Positions 53,421 to 61,626 of a stretch of DNA of 64,000 bases are shown here, piece after piece. A program made the translations under genes and the position numbers. The DNA comes from CAZEIW01 sp964512305 (lineage in GTDB: Bacteria; Pseudomonadota; Gammaproteobacteria; Burkholderiales; Burkholderiaceae_F), in assembly GCA_964512305.1 (NCBI GenBank), contig CAZEIW010000026.1, positions 9,562 to 73,561 on the forward strand, written 5' to 3'. The notes beneath the pieces are model-generated. The model was not told where the DNA came from and made no database searches. It saw nothing but the letters and a program-made list of their open reading frames with translations. How positions within the stretch are numbered: position 1 is the first letter of the stretch; each line of letters opens with the position of its first letter.

Positions 53421-53962
53421 CGCACGTCGACGATCTCGATCGCCTCGACGCCGTGCGGCGTGTGGACCTGCACCGTATCGCCCGCGCGCGCCTTCAGCAG
53501 CGCGCGCGCGATCGGCGAGATCCAGCTGACGTGCCGGTGCGCGGGATCGACCTCGTCGATGCCGACGATGGTCACCGTCTGGCGCTCGCCGCCGGCCGTC
53601 TCGTAGTCGACCGTCGCGCCGAAGAAGATCTGGTCGGTCTCGCCGCGCGCCGCCGGATCGACGACCTCGGCGACGTCGAGGCGCCTGGTCAGGAAGCGGA
53701 TCCGGCGGTCGATCTCGCGCAGGCGCTTCTTGCCGTAGATATAGTCGCCGTTTTCCGAGCGGTCGCCGTTGGACGCCGCCCAGGAGACCGTGTTGACGAC
53801 TTCGGGACGCTCGACGTTGAGCAGGTTGACGAGCTCGTCCTTCAGGCGCTTGTAGCCCGACGGCGTCATGTAGTTCCTGGTGCCAACCGGGATCGGCGGG
53901 GCCTCGGGGACGTCGTCCTCGTCCGGCGCGTCCTCGAATTCCTTCACGAACGCTCTGCTCAT
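53399..53962 (-). CDS. greB: transcript cleavage factor GreB
   Basis: A 187-residue Gre factor. The N-terminal coiled coil (PSGYKRLKDELVNLL, SENGDYIYGKKRLREIDRRIRFL) has the acidic tip residues, and the C-terminal FKBP-like domain shows YETAGGERQTVTIVG and SPIARALLKARAGD. It restarts stalled RNA polymerase by stimulating RNA cleavage. It has a longer acidic N-terminus (EDAPDEDDVPEAPP) than E. coli GreB. The assignment as GreB, not GreA, follows from the KKRLREIDRR segment. Confidence 0.9.
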   Translation of the reverse strand: MSRAFVKEFEDAPDEDDVPEAPPIPVGTRNYMTPSGYKRLKDELVNLLNVERPEVVNTVSWAASNGDRSENGDYIYGKKRLREIDRRIRFLTRRLDVAEVVDPAARGETDQIFFGATVDYETAGGERQTVTIVGIDEVDPAHRHVSWISPIARALLKARAGDTVQVHTPHGVEAIEIVDVRYDSSAG

Positions 53963-54161
53963 CTTGCGGCCTGCCGTTGCGGATTGCCGGTAGCCGCCAA
54001 TGATACCCGCGCGGCTAACGCGCTTCATTCGCATTGCGGGCCATGATTGAATGCCGAGGCCCCGCCGGGCGCTCCGCGGCGGCGGGGGCCGCGAGGATTG
54101 ATCGCGGTCAGCGCGGGCGTCGCGCTCCGGCATAGGCTGCTTCCCGAACGGAGGGTTCGAA

Positions 54162-54884
54162 ATGGGTCGTACCGCGATCGTCACGGGCGGGACGCGAGGG
54201 CTCGGGCGGGCCATCGCGATGGCGCTGAAACAGGACGGCCATCGCGTCGCGGCCGTCTACCACGGCAACGACGAGGCCGCCGCCCGGTTCTCCGAGGAAA
54301 GCGCGCTCCCGACCTACAAGTGGGACGTATCGGACTTCGATGGGTGCCGCGACGGAATCGCGCGAGTCGAAGGCGAACTCGGTCCGGTCGAGATCCTGGT
54401 CAACAACGCCGGGATCATCCGTGACGCCACGCTGCACAAGATGACCGCCGAACAGTGGCGCGGCGTGATCGACACCAACCTCGGCTCCGTGTTCAACATG
54501 TGCCGCAACGTGATCGAAGGCATGCGCAAGCGCGGCTACGGGCGCATCGTGAACGTGAGCTCGGTCAACGGCCAGAAGGGCCAGTTCGGCCAGGTCAACT
54601 ATTCGGCGTCGAAGGCGGGCATTCTGGGATTCACGAAAGCGCTCGCGATCGAGGCCGCGCACAGCCATATCACGGTAAACGCGATCGCCCCCGGCTACTG
54701 CGACACGGAGATGATGGCCGGCGTCCCTGCCGACGTGCTGAAGTCGATCGTCGCGACGATTCCGGTCGGGCGGCTCGGCCACCCGGAGGACGTCGCGCGC
54801 GTGGTCGCTTTCCTGGCGAGCGACGATGCCGGATTCATCACCGGCGCCACGCTAGCGGTGAACGGCGGGCAGTACATGAGCTGA
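54162..54884 (+). CDS. phaB: acetoacetyl-CoA reductase-like SDR
   Basis: A 240-residue short-chain dehydrogenase. NADPH motif TGGTRGLGRAIA, NNAG, and catalytic Ser-Tyr-Lys in VSSVNGQKGQFGQVNYSASKAG are present. NGQKGQFGQ and DTEMMAGVP are close to known PhaB. It would make (R)-3-hydroxybutyryl-CoA for polyhydroxybutyrate. No phaA or phaC is nearby, so FabG-like roles stay possible. GGAGGG precedes the ATG. Confidence 0.9.
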   Translation: MGRTAIVTGGTRGLGRAIAMALKQDGHRVAAVYHGNDEAAARFSEESALPTYKWDVSDFDGCRDGIARVEGELGPVEILVNNAGIIRDATLHKMTAEQWRGVIDTNLGSVFNMCRNVIEGMRKRGYGRIVNVSSVNGQKGQFGQVNYSASKAGILGFTKALAIEAAHSHITVNAIAPGYCDTEMMAGVPADVLKSIVATIPVGRLGHPEDVARVVAFLASDDAGFITGATLAVNGGQYMS

Positions 54885-54942
54885 GCGGGACATGCGCCGG
54901 GCATGATCCGACGCGGGCGATGGATGGCACAATCGGCGCGCG

Positions 54943-56112
54943 ATGAGCGCGCCGACCCGATCCATCATCACGCTGACGCGACGCCTGATCAGGCAGCCCA
55001 GCCGCGCCGGCATCGATCGCTGCGAAGGAGTGGCCGGCGCCGTCGAGGCGTGGCTGACGCGCCGTGGCCTGGCCGTGGAACGGCTTCGCGAGGGCGGACG
55101 GATGGTGGGCCTGTGCGCGACCGTGCGCGGCGGCGCGCCGGGGCCGGCGTTCATGCTCTACGCCGCCCTCGACACGGCGGGTTTCGGCGACGAAGAGCGC
55201 TGGCGGTTGCCACCGACCGCGGCCACGGTCGAAGCCGGCTGGCTGTACGGGCGCGGCGCGGCCGACAGCAAGGCGGGCGCCGCGATCTTCTGCCACCTGG
55301 CCGCCGAGATGGCCCGCCACGCCGGACGGATGCGCGGTGCGCTGATTGTTCTGTTCGACCTCGACGAACACACGGGACGCTTCGGCGGCATCCGGCGCTA
55401 TTTCGACCGGGCGAGCCGCCCGCGTCCACGAGGCGCGCTGATCGGCTACCCCGGCAACGAACGGATCGTCATCGGCTGCCGCGGGTTCCTGCGCGCGATC
55501 GTCACCGTGCGCGGCGAGGGCGCGCACTCGGGCGCCGTGCGTCATCGCGGAGTGAACGCGGTTTCGCGTGCCGCGCGGCTGGTCGAAGTCCTGGCGGCGA
55601 TCGAGCTTCCCGCCGCCGGCGGCGACGGGTTTCCCCTGCCGCCCGCCGTGACGGTCACCGCGATTCGGGGAGGCGAGGGATTTGCTCAAGTGCCCGACGT
55701 CTGCGCGGTCAGTGTCGACGTCCGGCTGACCCCGGACTTCGGCGCGCGCGCAGCCCGTGCGCTGCTGCAGAGGGCGGTGGCGGGACTCGACGGCGGCGTT
55801 CCATCGGCGCTCAAATCCGCCATCGCCTGGCAGCCCGGCTGGCCTGCCTATGCGCTGCGCCGCGACCTGCCCCTGGTCACGGCGTTGCAGGCCGCGGCGC
55901 GTGCCCATCTCGGGAGGATGCCTCCGACGGCGGTCGCCGGGCCCTCGAACCCTGGAAACTACCTGGCCACGCTCCGAATCCCGGCGATCTGCGGCTTCGG
56001 GGTGAGCTCCCGAGGCGTGCACGCGCCGGACGAGCGGATCGAGCTTGCGACGATCGCACCCGTTTACCTTGCGTACCGCGACACGCTGCGGTCGCTGTTG
56101 CGGGCGCCCTGA
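54943..56112 (+). CDS. M20-family peptidase homologue with altered metal site
   Basis: A 389-residue protein with M20/ArgE-type fold. Recognisable parts: MLYAALDTAGFGDEERW, LYGRGAADSKAG, LFDLDEHTGRFGG, GEGAHSGAVRHRGVNA and GVHAPDERIEL. Compared with the family pattern, the first metal His is Ala75, the second Glu of the DEE motif is His143, and the later Glu of the EP motif is Tyr169. Asp108, Glu142, His195 and the C-terminal His are kept. Either metal binding has changed or it no longer hydrolyses. It starts 58 bases after phaB. Confidence 0.85.
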   Translation: MSAPTRSIITLTRRLIRQPSRAGIDRCEGVAGAVEAWLTRRGLAVERLREGGRMVGLCATVRGGAPGPAFMLYAALDTAGFGDEERWRLPPTAATVEAGWLYGRGAADSKAGAAIFCHLAAEMARHAGRMRGALIVLFDLDEHTGRFGGIRRYFDRASRPRPRGALIGYPGNERIVIGCRGFLRAIVTVRGEGAHSGAVRHRGVNAVSRAARLVEVLAAIELPAAGGDGFPLPPAVTVTAIRGGEGFAQVPDVCAVSVDVRLTPDFGARAARALLQRAVAGLDGGVPSALKSAIAWQPGWPAYALRRDLPLVTALQAAARAHLGRMPPTAVAGPSNPGNYLATLRIPAICGFGVSSRGVHAPDERIELATIAPVYLAYRDTLRSLLRAP

Positions 56113-56139
56113 CGCGGGTGCCCGCCGGAGGGACGAAGC

Positions 56140-59100
56140 ATGCAGAACCCTGTCGGCGCGAAGACGCCACCGAAGCGGGAGGAAGAGCGGGATGAGGAGC
56201 TGCGCCTTGCGCTCGTGATGAGCGGCGGCGTCAGCCTCGCCGTGTGGATGGGCGGCGTGTCGTTCGAGATCAACCGGCTGATCGGCGAGACCCACCCTGT
56301 CTATCGAGGTCTGCTCGAACTGACCCGCACGTGGGCGCGCGTCGACGTGATCAGCGGCACAAGCGCGGGCGGCATCAACGGCGCCGCGCTCGCCCTCGCC
56401 TGCGTCTACGACACGAGCTTGTTGCCGCTGCGCCAGGTGTGGCTCGAAAGAGGCGCTTTCGAGCAGCTCTTGCGCGATCCGGGGGCGAGCGACCCGCCTT
56501 CGCTCCTCGACGGTGACGGCGTCTTCCTGCCGGCGCTGGAGACCGCCTTCGAGAAACTGCTCGCGGCGAAGCCAAGCACGGCGGCGCGGGTGCCGATGGA
56601 CCTGACGCTGACGGCGACCATGCTTCGCGGCGAACCGCATGCCCGGCTCGACGACCTCGGCGAGCGGATCGAGGACGCGCATCATCGCGCGCAGTTCCAT
56701 TTTTCGCGGGAGGGCGAGGATCCATTCGCAGGCGCCGAAATCGCCGGCGCGCTCGCGAAGGCGGCAAGGACCACCGCTTCCTTTCCCATCGCCTTCGAGC
56801 CGCTGCATGCGGCGGCGGCGTCGTGCCAGAGCGTGGCGGGTAACCGGCCGCGGCCGCTGGCCCACGCCCGATACCTGATCGACGGCGGCGTGCTCGACAA
56901 CAAGCCCATCGACGGCGCGCTGCGCGCCATCTTTGCTTTCCCGCCGCGCGGCAACGTGCGCCGCGTCCTTGCCTACATCACGCCGGATCCTGGCGCTTCG
57001 GCGCGCGCGCAGGACGACAGCCCGGAGGAGCCTCCGACACTGGCCGAGGTCGCGCTCGGCAGCCTGATCACGATCACCAGCACGCAGTCGATCGCCGACC
57101 AGCTCGATCGCATCGACGCCCACAACGCCGGCGTGCGCCAGCGCCGCGACACGATCGCAACGCTTGCCGCGAGGCTCCCGGTGCAGGGTTTCGCGCAGTT
57201 GCCGGACATGCTGTTCGACACCTACCGCGAAATGCGCATCGAGGGCCTGCTCGACTACGTTCTCGACGAACTCGAGGACGGCCTGGCCAGCGCCCCGGGC
57301 GACCCATCGTCGGCGGTGGCTCTCGGCAAGCACACGCGCGAATGGCTGCTCGCTGTCTGGCGATCCGATCCGGCGGCGGACCGTTACTGGGAGGCGCGCA
57401 TCCCGCGCGAGGACGATCGCTGGAACTTCGAGTTCCAGCCGGCGGGCGGTTGGACGTGGGGACTGTTCGCGCTCGAGTTCGCGATCGACCTGACGCTGGA
57501 ATTGCTGCGCCGGACGCAACGGCTTCGCCACCTCGCGACCGCGAGGCCGTCCGGCACGCGGGTGGCGGCGGGCGCGGCCGACGGCGATGCCGGCGGGAAC
57601 TGGGAGGATCTGGATGCGCGACTTCGCGCCGAGCGGTCCGGGCGCTACGCGACGGTTCCGCCGGGCGACGCCGAACTGATCGACCTGTGGGACCGCGCCT
57701 TCAAGCTGCAGCGCAAGCTGCACGAGGAGCGCGTCCAGAGCCGCCTGCGCTTCGGCGAACACGCCGCGGAGCTGATCAAGGCGCTCGCGGATGCCGGCGC
57801 CGGCGGCGCGAACGAGGAAGGGCTGCCGGCGGCCGCGCGCGGATGGCTCATGCGGCGCCTGGTCCACAACCCCGCCGACCCGGGCAGCGCGGCCGGACGC
57901 GTCGAGGATCGAAAGCGCCGTTACGCGGCGCTGGCCGCGGAGATCGCCGCCGTGCTGCTGGACCTCGGGCGCCCGATGTCGGCGCTGGTCGCCCACTCGG
58001 AAAAGCTCAGGGAAGACGAGGCGCATGCCCGTCACGAGCTCGGCAAGCTGCATCAGCTGCTGTACACGGGCGAGGTCGAAAGTTCAGCGGACGGGAAACC
58101 GGACGCCGACCGGAAGGCTGCCGGGAAGGCGCTGATGCGCCGCGTGCTGCAACTCGAGGTCGTGTCCTTCGCGCTCGTGAACCGCGAGCCCGAAGCTGGC
58201 GCGTACGTGGAACTGGTCCAGGTCAGCGCGCAGGGCGCGAGCCCGTGGGGCGGCGCCGCAACGCCCTCCGAAAAACTGGCCGGCATGCAGCTGGCGCATT
58301 TCGGTGCTTTTTACCGCAAGGCGTGGCGCGCCAACGACTGGATGGTCGGGCGCCTCGACGGCATCGACCGGTTGGTCCGCGTTGCCCTGAATCCGGACCG
58401 GCTGCATCGCCTCTATGCCGGCACACCCGCGGCGATCGACGACGTGCTCGGCGCCATCCGGCAGCTGGCGGTCGACAGCGCCGAAGCCGAGATCCGGCCC
58501 GAGCTGGAAGCCGGATGGAAGGCCGACGAGGACGGCCTCAAGCTCGAGCTGGGCTTTCTCGCCCGGCGCGATTCGCGCGTGCCGGAGACCCTCCCGCTGG
58601 CGAGCAAAGCGCTGGTCCGCCGCCTGCACCTGGAGGTGCTGCGCAGCGAACTGCCCGAGGTCGCCCGCGCGGTCGCCGACGACATTCTCGACGGAACGCG
58701 CGCGGACGGACCATCGGCCAAGCTCGCGCGCCACGTCGAGTCGTCGGTTAGCATCAGTCGCGACCTCGTCGACCGGCTTCTGACGCATCTGCCCGACGCC
58801 GCGCGCGCCCGCCTGCAGCGCGTGCTCCCGGCGCAGCTGCCAACCGGACGCCTCAGCGCAAAGGAGGCGGTCTCGCTCTATGTCTCCAGCGACTACCGGA
58901 TCGGCGGCGAGCGCATCCTCGACGAGGTCGGCACCGACGCCCTGACGCGCATGGCAAGCCGCACCATCGTCGTCGGTCACGCCGCGCTGGCGGGCAAGTC
59001 TTCCGGCCTGGCGCAGTTCACGAAGCTGCTCAAGCCGCTGCGAGTGCCGCTGCGGGCATTTCACCTCGCGGCGGACCGCCTGCTGACCGACTCGCGCTCG

Positions 59101-59661
59101 AGCGCCGCGATCACCACGACCATGCTCGTCTGCGGCGTCCTGTTCGTGCTCGCCGCCGCGCTGGCGCCGGAGCCGGTGCCCGGCGCCGAGGGCGCGCGCT
59201 CACCGGCGACGATGCACGCCATCGCAGCGATCGGCTGGAGTCTCCTGGTCGGATGGACCGCAACCGCCCTGTTGCGGCGCCGGCTCGGGCTGTGGCTCGC
59301 CCTTGGGCTCCTCGCGCTGCTGCTGGTCGCCGTCCTCGGCCCGGCGAAGCTGATCGTCCCGGCCGTCGCGACTTTCGCGCTGATCTTCCTGCTCGGCCGG
59401 GCCTCGTGGATCGGCGGCGCGATTCTGAGCTTGATCGTCCTGTGGTGGTCGGCGGGAGCCCCGTCATGGGACGACATGCGTGCCGCCACCTGCCGGACGT
59501 GGCAGATCGTCGCGCATTGCCCGCGCGCCGCCGACGAGGGCAGCGCCGACCTGGTTGCCCATCTTCTCGTTCCGCTGGGCGTGGTGATCATCCTCGGGCT
59601 TCTTGCCAGGCTGATCGACAACGCCGCCGCCCAAAAACTGGGGCGTCGGCTCGGACGGTGA
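56140..59661 (+). CDS. patatin-like protein with C-terminal membrane segments
   Basis: A 1173-residue patatin-related protein. The lipase fold has an oxyanion loop (ALVMSGGVSLAVWMGG), nucleophile Ser75 in ISGTSAGGING and the Asp of DGG at 248-250 (LIDGGVLDNKPID). A long helical middle region follows (DUF3376-like in my judgement), and three to five hydrophobic segments lie in the last 190 residues, for example TMLVCGVLFVLAAAL and LLVPLGVVIILGLLARL. Both catalytic residues are intact, so phospholipase or lipid acyl hydrolase activity at the inner membrane is likely. GGAGGG precedes the ATG. Confidence 0.88.
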   Translation: MQNPVGAKTPPKREEERDEELRLALVMSGGVSLAVWMGGVSFEINRLIGETHPVYRGLLELTRTWARVDVISGTSAGGINGAALALACVYDTSLLPLRQVWLERGAFEQLLRDPGASDPPSLLDGDGVFLPALETAFEKLLAAKPSTAARVPMDLTLTATMLRGEPHARLDDLGERIEDAHHRAQFHFSREGEDPFAGAEIAGALAKAARTTASFPIAFEPLHAAAASCQSVAGNRPRPLAHARYLIDGGVLDNKPIDGALRAIFAFPPRGNVRRVLAYITPDPGASARAQDDSPEEPPTLAEVALGSLITITSTQSIADQLDRIDAHNAGVRQRRDTIATLAARLPVQGFAQLPDMLFDTYREMRIEGLLDYVLDELEDGLASAPGDPSSAVALGKHTREWLLAVWRSDPAADRYWEARIPREDDRWNFEFQPAGGWTWGLFALEFAIDLTLELLRRTQRLRHLATARPSGTRVAAGAADGDAGGNWEDLDARLRAERSGRYATVPPGDAELIDLWDRAFKLQRKLHEERVQSRLRFGEHAAELIKALADAGAGGANEEGLPAAARGWLMRRLVHNPADPGSAAGRVEDRKRRYAALAAEIAAVLLDLGRPMSALVAHSEKLREDEAHARHELGKLHQLLYTGEVESSADGKPDADRKAAGKALMRRVLQLEVVSFALVNREPEAGAYVELVQVSAQGASPWGGAATPSEKLAGMQLAHFGAFYRKAWRANDWMVGRLDGIDRLVRVALNPDRLHRLYAGTPAAIDDVLGAIRQLAVDSAEAEIRPELEAGWKADEDGLKLELGFLARRDSRVPETLPLASKALVRRLHLEVLRSELPEVARAVADDILDGTRADGPSAKLARHVESSVSISRDLVDRLLTHLPDAARARLQRVLPAQLPTGRLSAKEAVSLYVSSDYRIGGERILDEVGTDALTRMASRTIVVGHAALAGKSSGLAQFTKLLKPLRVPLRAFHLAADRLLTDSRSSAAITTTMLVCGVLFVLAAALAPEPVPGAEGARSPATMHAIAAIGWSLLVGWTATALLRRRLGLWLALGLLALLLVAVLGPAKLIVPAVATFALIFLLGRASWIGGAILSLIVLWWSAGAPSWDDMRAATCRTWQIVAHCPRAADEGSADLVAHLLVPLGVVIILGLLARLIDNAAAQKLGRRLGR

Positions 59662-59697
59662 GTTCCAGCGTCCGTCTGCCGCGAAAGCGATCACCGC

Positions 59698-60201
59698 ATG
59701 CCCGAACCCGCCAAGAGCCTGCTGATCGTGTTCCATTCGATCACGGGCGGTACCGAGCAGATGGCGGCGGCGGCCGCCCGGGGTGCGGCAACGGAGCCGG
59801 CGGTTCGCGTCCGACTGCTCCACGCGAAGGAAGCGGGGCCGGAGCACGTTCTCGCCGCCGACGGGTACATCTTCGCGACGCCGGAGACGCTGGCCACCGT
59901 CTCCGGTCTGATGAAGGATTTCTTCGACCGCACCTACTACCAGGTGCTCGAGCGGATCAACGGGCGGCCGTACGCGACGATGATCTGCGCCGGCACCGAT
60001 GGGCAGAATGCGAGCCGCCAGATCGAGCGCACCGCGACCGGCTTGCGGCTCAGGAAGATCGCGGAGCCGATCATCGTGGTGACGGGCGCGCAGACGCCGG
60101 AAGCGATCATGGCGGCCAAGCAGATCCCTGCCGAGGAGCTCGCGAGATGCTTCGAGCTCGGCGCTACGCTTGCCGCCGGCCTGGCTGTCGGCGCCTACTG
60201 A
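59698..60201 (+). CDS. flavodoxin-fold NAD(P)H oxidoreductase-like protein
   Basis: A 167-residue flavodoxin-like protein. The FMN phosphate loop is VFHSITGGTEQMA, with a further loop at IFATPETLATVSGLMKDFFDRTYY, as in NADPH-dependent FMN reductase/WrbA relatives. Expected role: electron transfer or quinone reduction. It lies 36 bases after the patatin-like gene. Partner unknown. Confidence 0.82.
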   Translation: MPEPAKSLLIVFHSITGGTEQMAAAAARGAATEPAVRVRLLHAKEAGPEHVLAADGYIFATPETLATVSGLMKDFFDRTYYQVLERINGRPYATMICAGTDGQNASRQIERTATGLRLRKIAEPIIVVTGAQTPEAIMAAKQIPAEELARCFELGATLAAGLAVGAY

Positions 60202-60327
60202 TCCGGCCCGGCACGACCGGCTGAAATCCCGATACCCCGATCCGGTCTCAACCTCGTACGGGAAACACGTCCTTCGGGCGTAAGATCGCCCGCAGGACGA
60301 ATCCTGAGTCCTCGGGCGGGAGCAGCG

Positions 60328-61125
60328 ATGCACGAGTCGATCGGCCATGACTCGAAGATCGGCGCGCAGCGCACGGGCGACGCCTCGTCGCGGCCGACGC
60401 TGGAGCGGATGCTGCGGAGCAGCCGGTGGGGCGAGGCGCTCGCGGCCGATGAGCTCGACCGCGTTTGCCGAGAAGTGCAGGAGCGGCGCGTCGTCGCCGG
60501 TACCCACATCGTCCGGGCGGGCAATCCCTGCGACTTCTGGATCGGCATCATCGAAGGCATGGCCAAGATGACGGTGTCGCTGCCGAACGGCCGCGAATCG
60601 ACCTTCACCGCGGTTTCCGCGGGCGGTTGGTTCGGCGAGGGGACGCTGATGAAGGGCGAGCCGTGGAGGTACGACGCGGTTGCGGTCCGCGATTCGCGCC
60701 TGGCGCTCATGCCGCGCACCGCCTATGAGCGCTTGCTCCACACGAGCCTGGGCTTCAGCCACTTCGTGCTGTCCTTGATCAACGCGAGGTTGAGCCTGTT
60801 CATCGGGCTGGCTGTATTCGACCGCCTGCTCACGATCGACGCGCGTGTGGCGCGCTGTCTCGCGAGCCTGTTCGATCCCGACCTGTATCCGCGCACCGAC
60901 GCCTTCCTGCAGCTCAGCCAGGACGAGATCGGTCTGCTGTCGGCGGTCTCGCGCCAGCGCGCGAACAAGGCGCTGCACGCGCTGCAGAGCGCAGGGCTGG
61001 TTCGCGTCGAGTTCGGCGGCGTGACCGTTCTCGATGTGCCGGGCCTGTGGCGCTTCGGTTGCGATCCCGATCCTGCGCGCGCGCCGAAGCGCGACGCTCG
61101 CGGAGCTTCGCTTCCGGCGTCTTGA
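60328..61125 (+). CDS. Crp/Fnr-family transcription regulator
   Basis: A 265-residue regulator. An N-terminal cyclic-nucleotide-binding-type beta domain (GTHIVRAGNPCDFWIGIIEG, SAGGWFGEGTLMKGEP) is followed by a long helix and a winged helix-turn-helix (LSQDEIGLLSAVSRQRANKALHAL). It lacks the N-terminal Cys set of Fnr, so it is not an oxygen-sensing Fe-S Fnr; ligand unknown. Its gene faces the molybdenum hydroxylase genes 31 bases away. Confidence 0.9.
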   Translation: MHESIGHDSKIGAQRTGDASSRPTLERMLRSSRWGEALAADELDRVCREVQERRVVAGTHIVRAGNPCDFWIGIIEGMAKMTVSLPNGRESTFTAVSAGGWFGEGTLMKGEPWRYDAVAVRDSRLALMPRTAYERLLHTSLGFSHFVLSLINARLSLFIGLAVFDRLLTIDARVARCLASLFDPDLYPRTDAFLQLSQDEIGLLSAVSRQRANKALHALQSAGLVRVEFGGVTVLDVPGLWRFGCDPDPARAPKRDARGASLPAS

Positions 61126-61156
61126 AGGCCGGGGGCCGGGGAGACCGGCCGCCCGG

Positions 61157-61615
61157 CTACGGCATCATCGCGGCCGCGGCCTTGATCGCCTGACGGATGC
61201 GGCCGTACGTTCCGCAGCGGCAGACGTTCTCGATCGCGTCGATGTCCGCGTCGGTGGGGTACTTCGTCTGGTTCAGCAGGGCGACCGCGGCCATGATCTG
61301 CCCCGGCTGGCAGAAGCCGCATTGCGCGACATCGTGATCGAGCCAGGCCTGCTGCACCGGATGCAGGGTCGTGCCCGCGGCAAGCCCCTCGATGGTGGTG
61401 ATGCTCATGCCCCTGACGTCCGCAACGCGCGTGCAGCAGGTGGTGAACGCTTTGCCATTGACGAGGCAGGTGCAGGCCTTGCAGACGTTGATGCCGCAGC
61501 CGTACTTGGGCCCGGTCACCCCGAGCTTGTCCCGCAGCACCCACAGCAGCGCCATGTCGTCGGGAGCGTCGACATTGACGGGCTGGCCGTTGAGGTTGAA
61601 GTTCTGATTGGGCAT
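61157..61615 (-). CDS. 2Fe-2S subunit of molybdenum hydroxylase
   Basis: A 152-residue protein with two 2Fe-2S clusters, as in isoquinoline 1-oxidoreductase/xanthine-oxidase-family small subunits. Plant-type cluster ligands are Cys40, 45, 48 and 60 (KYGCGINVCKACTCLVNG); the second cluster has CGFCQPGQ and CRCG. It passes electrons from the molybdenum subunit encoded just upstream (11-base gap). No signal peptide; it would ride with the Tat-exported partner. Confidence 0.93.
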   Translation of the reverse strand: MPNQNFNLNGQPVNVDAPDDMALLWVLRDKLGVTGPKYGCGINVCKACTCLVNGKAFTTCCTRVADVRGMSITTIEGLAAGTTLHPVQQAWLDHDVAQCGFCQPGQIMAAVALLNQTKYPTDADIDAIENVCRCGTYGRIRQAIKAAAAMMP

Positions 61616-61626
61616 GGCGCGGCTCC

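Noticed and set aside
54838..58053. Minus-strand open frame of 1071 codons across the M20 and patatin genes
   Set aside because: It crosses three well-supported plus-strand genes and shows no domain or signal of its own.
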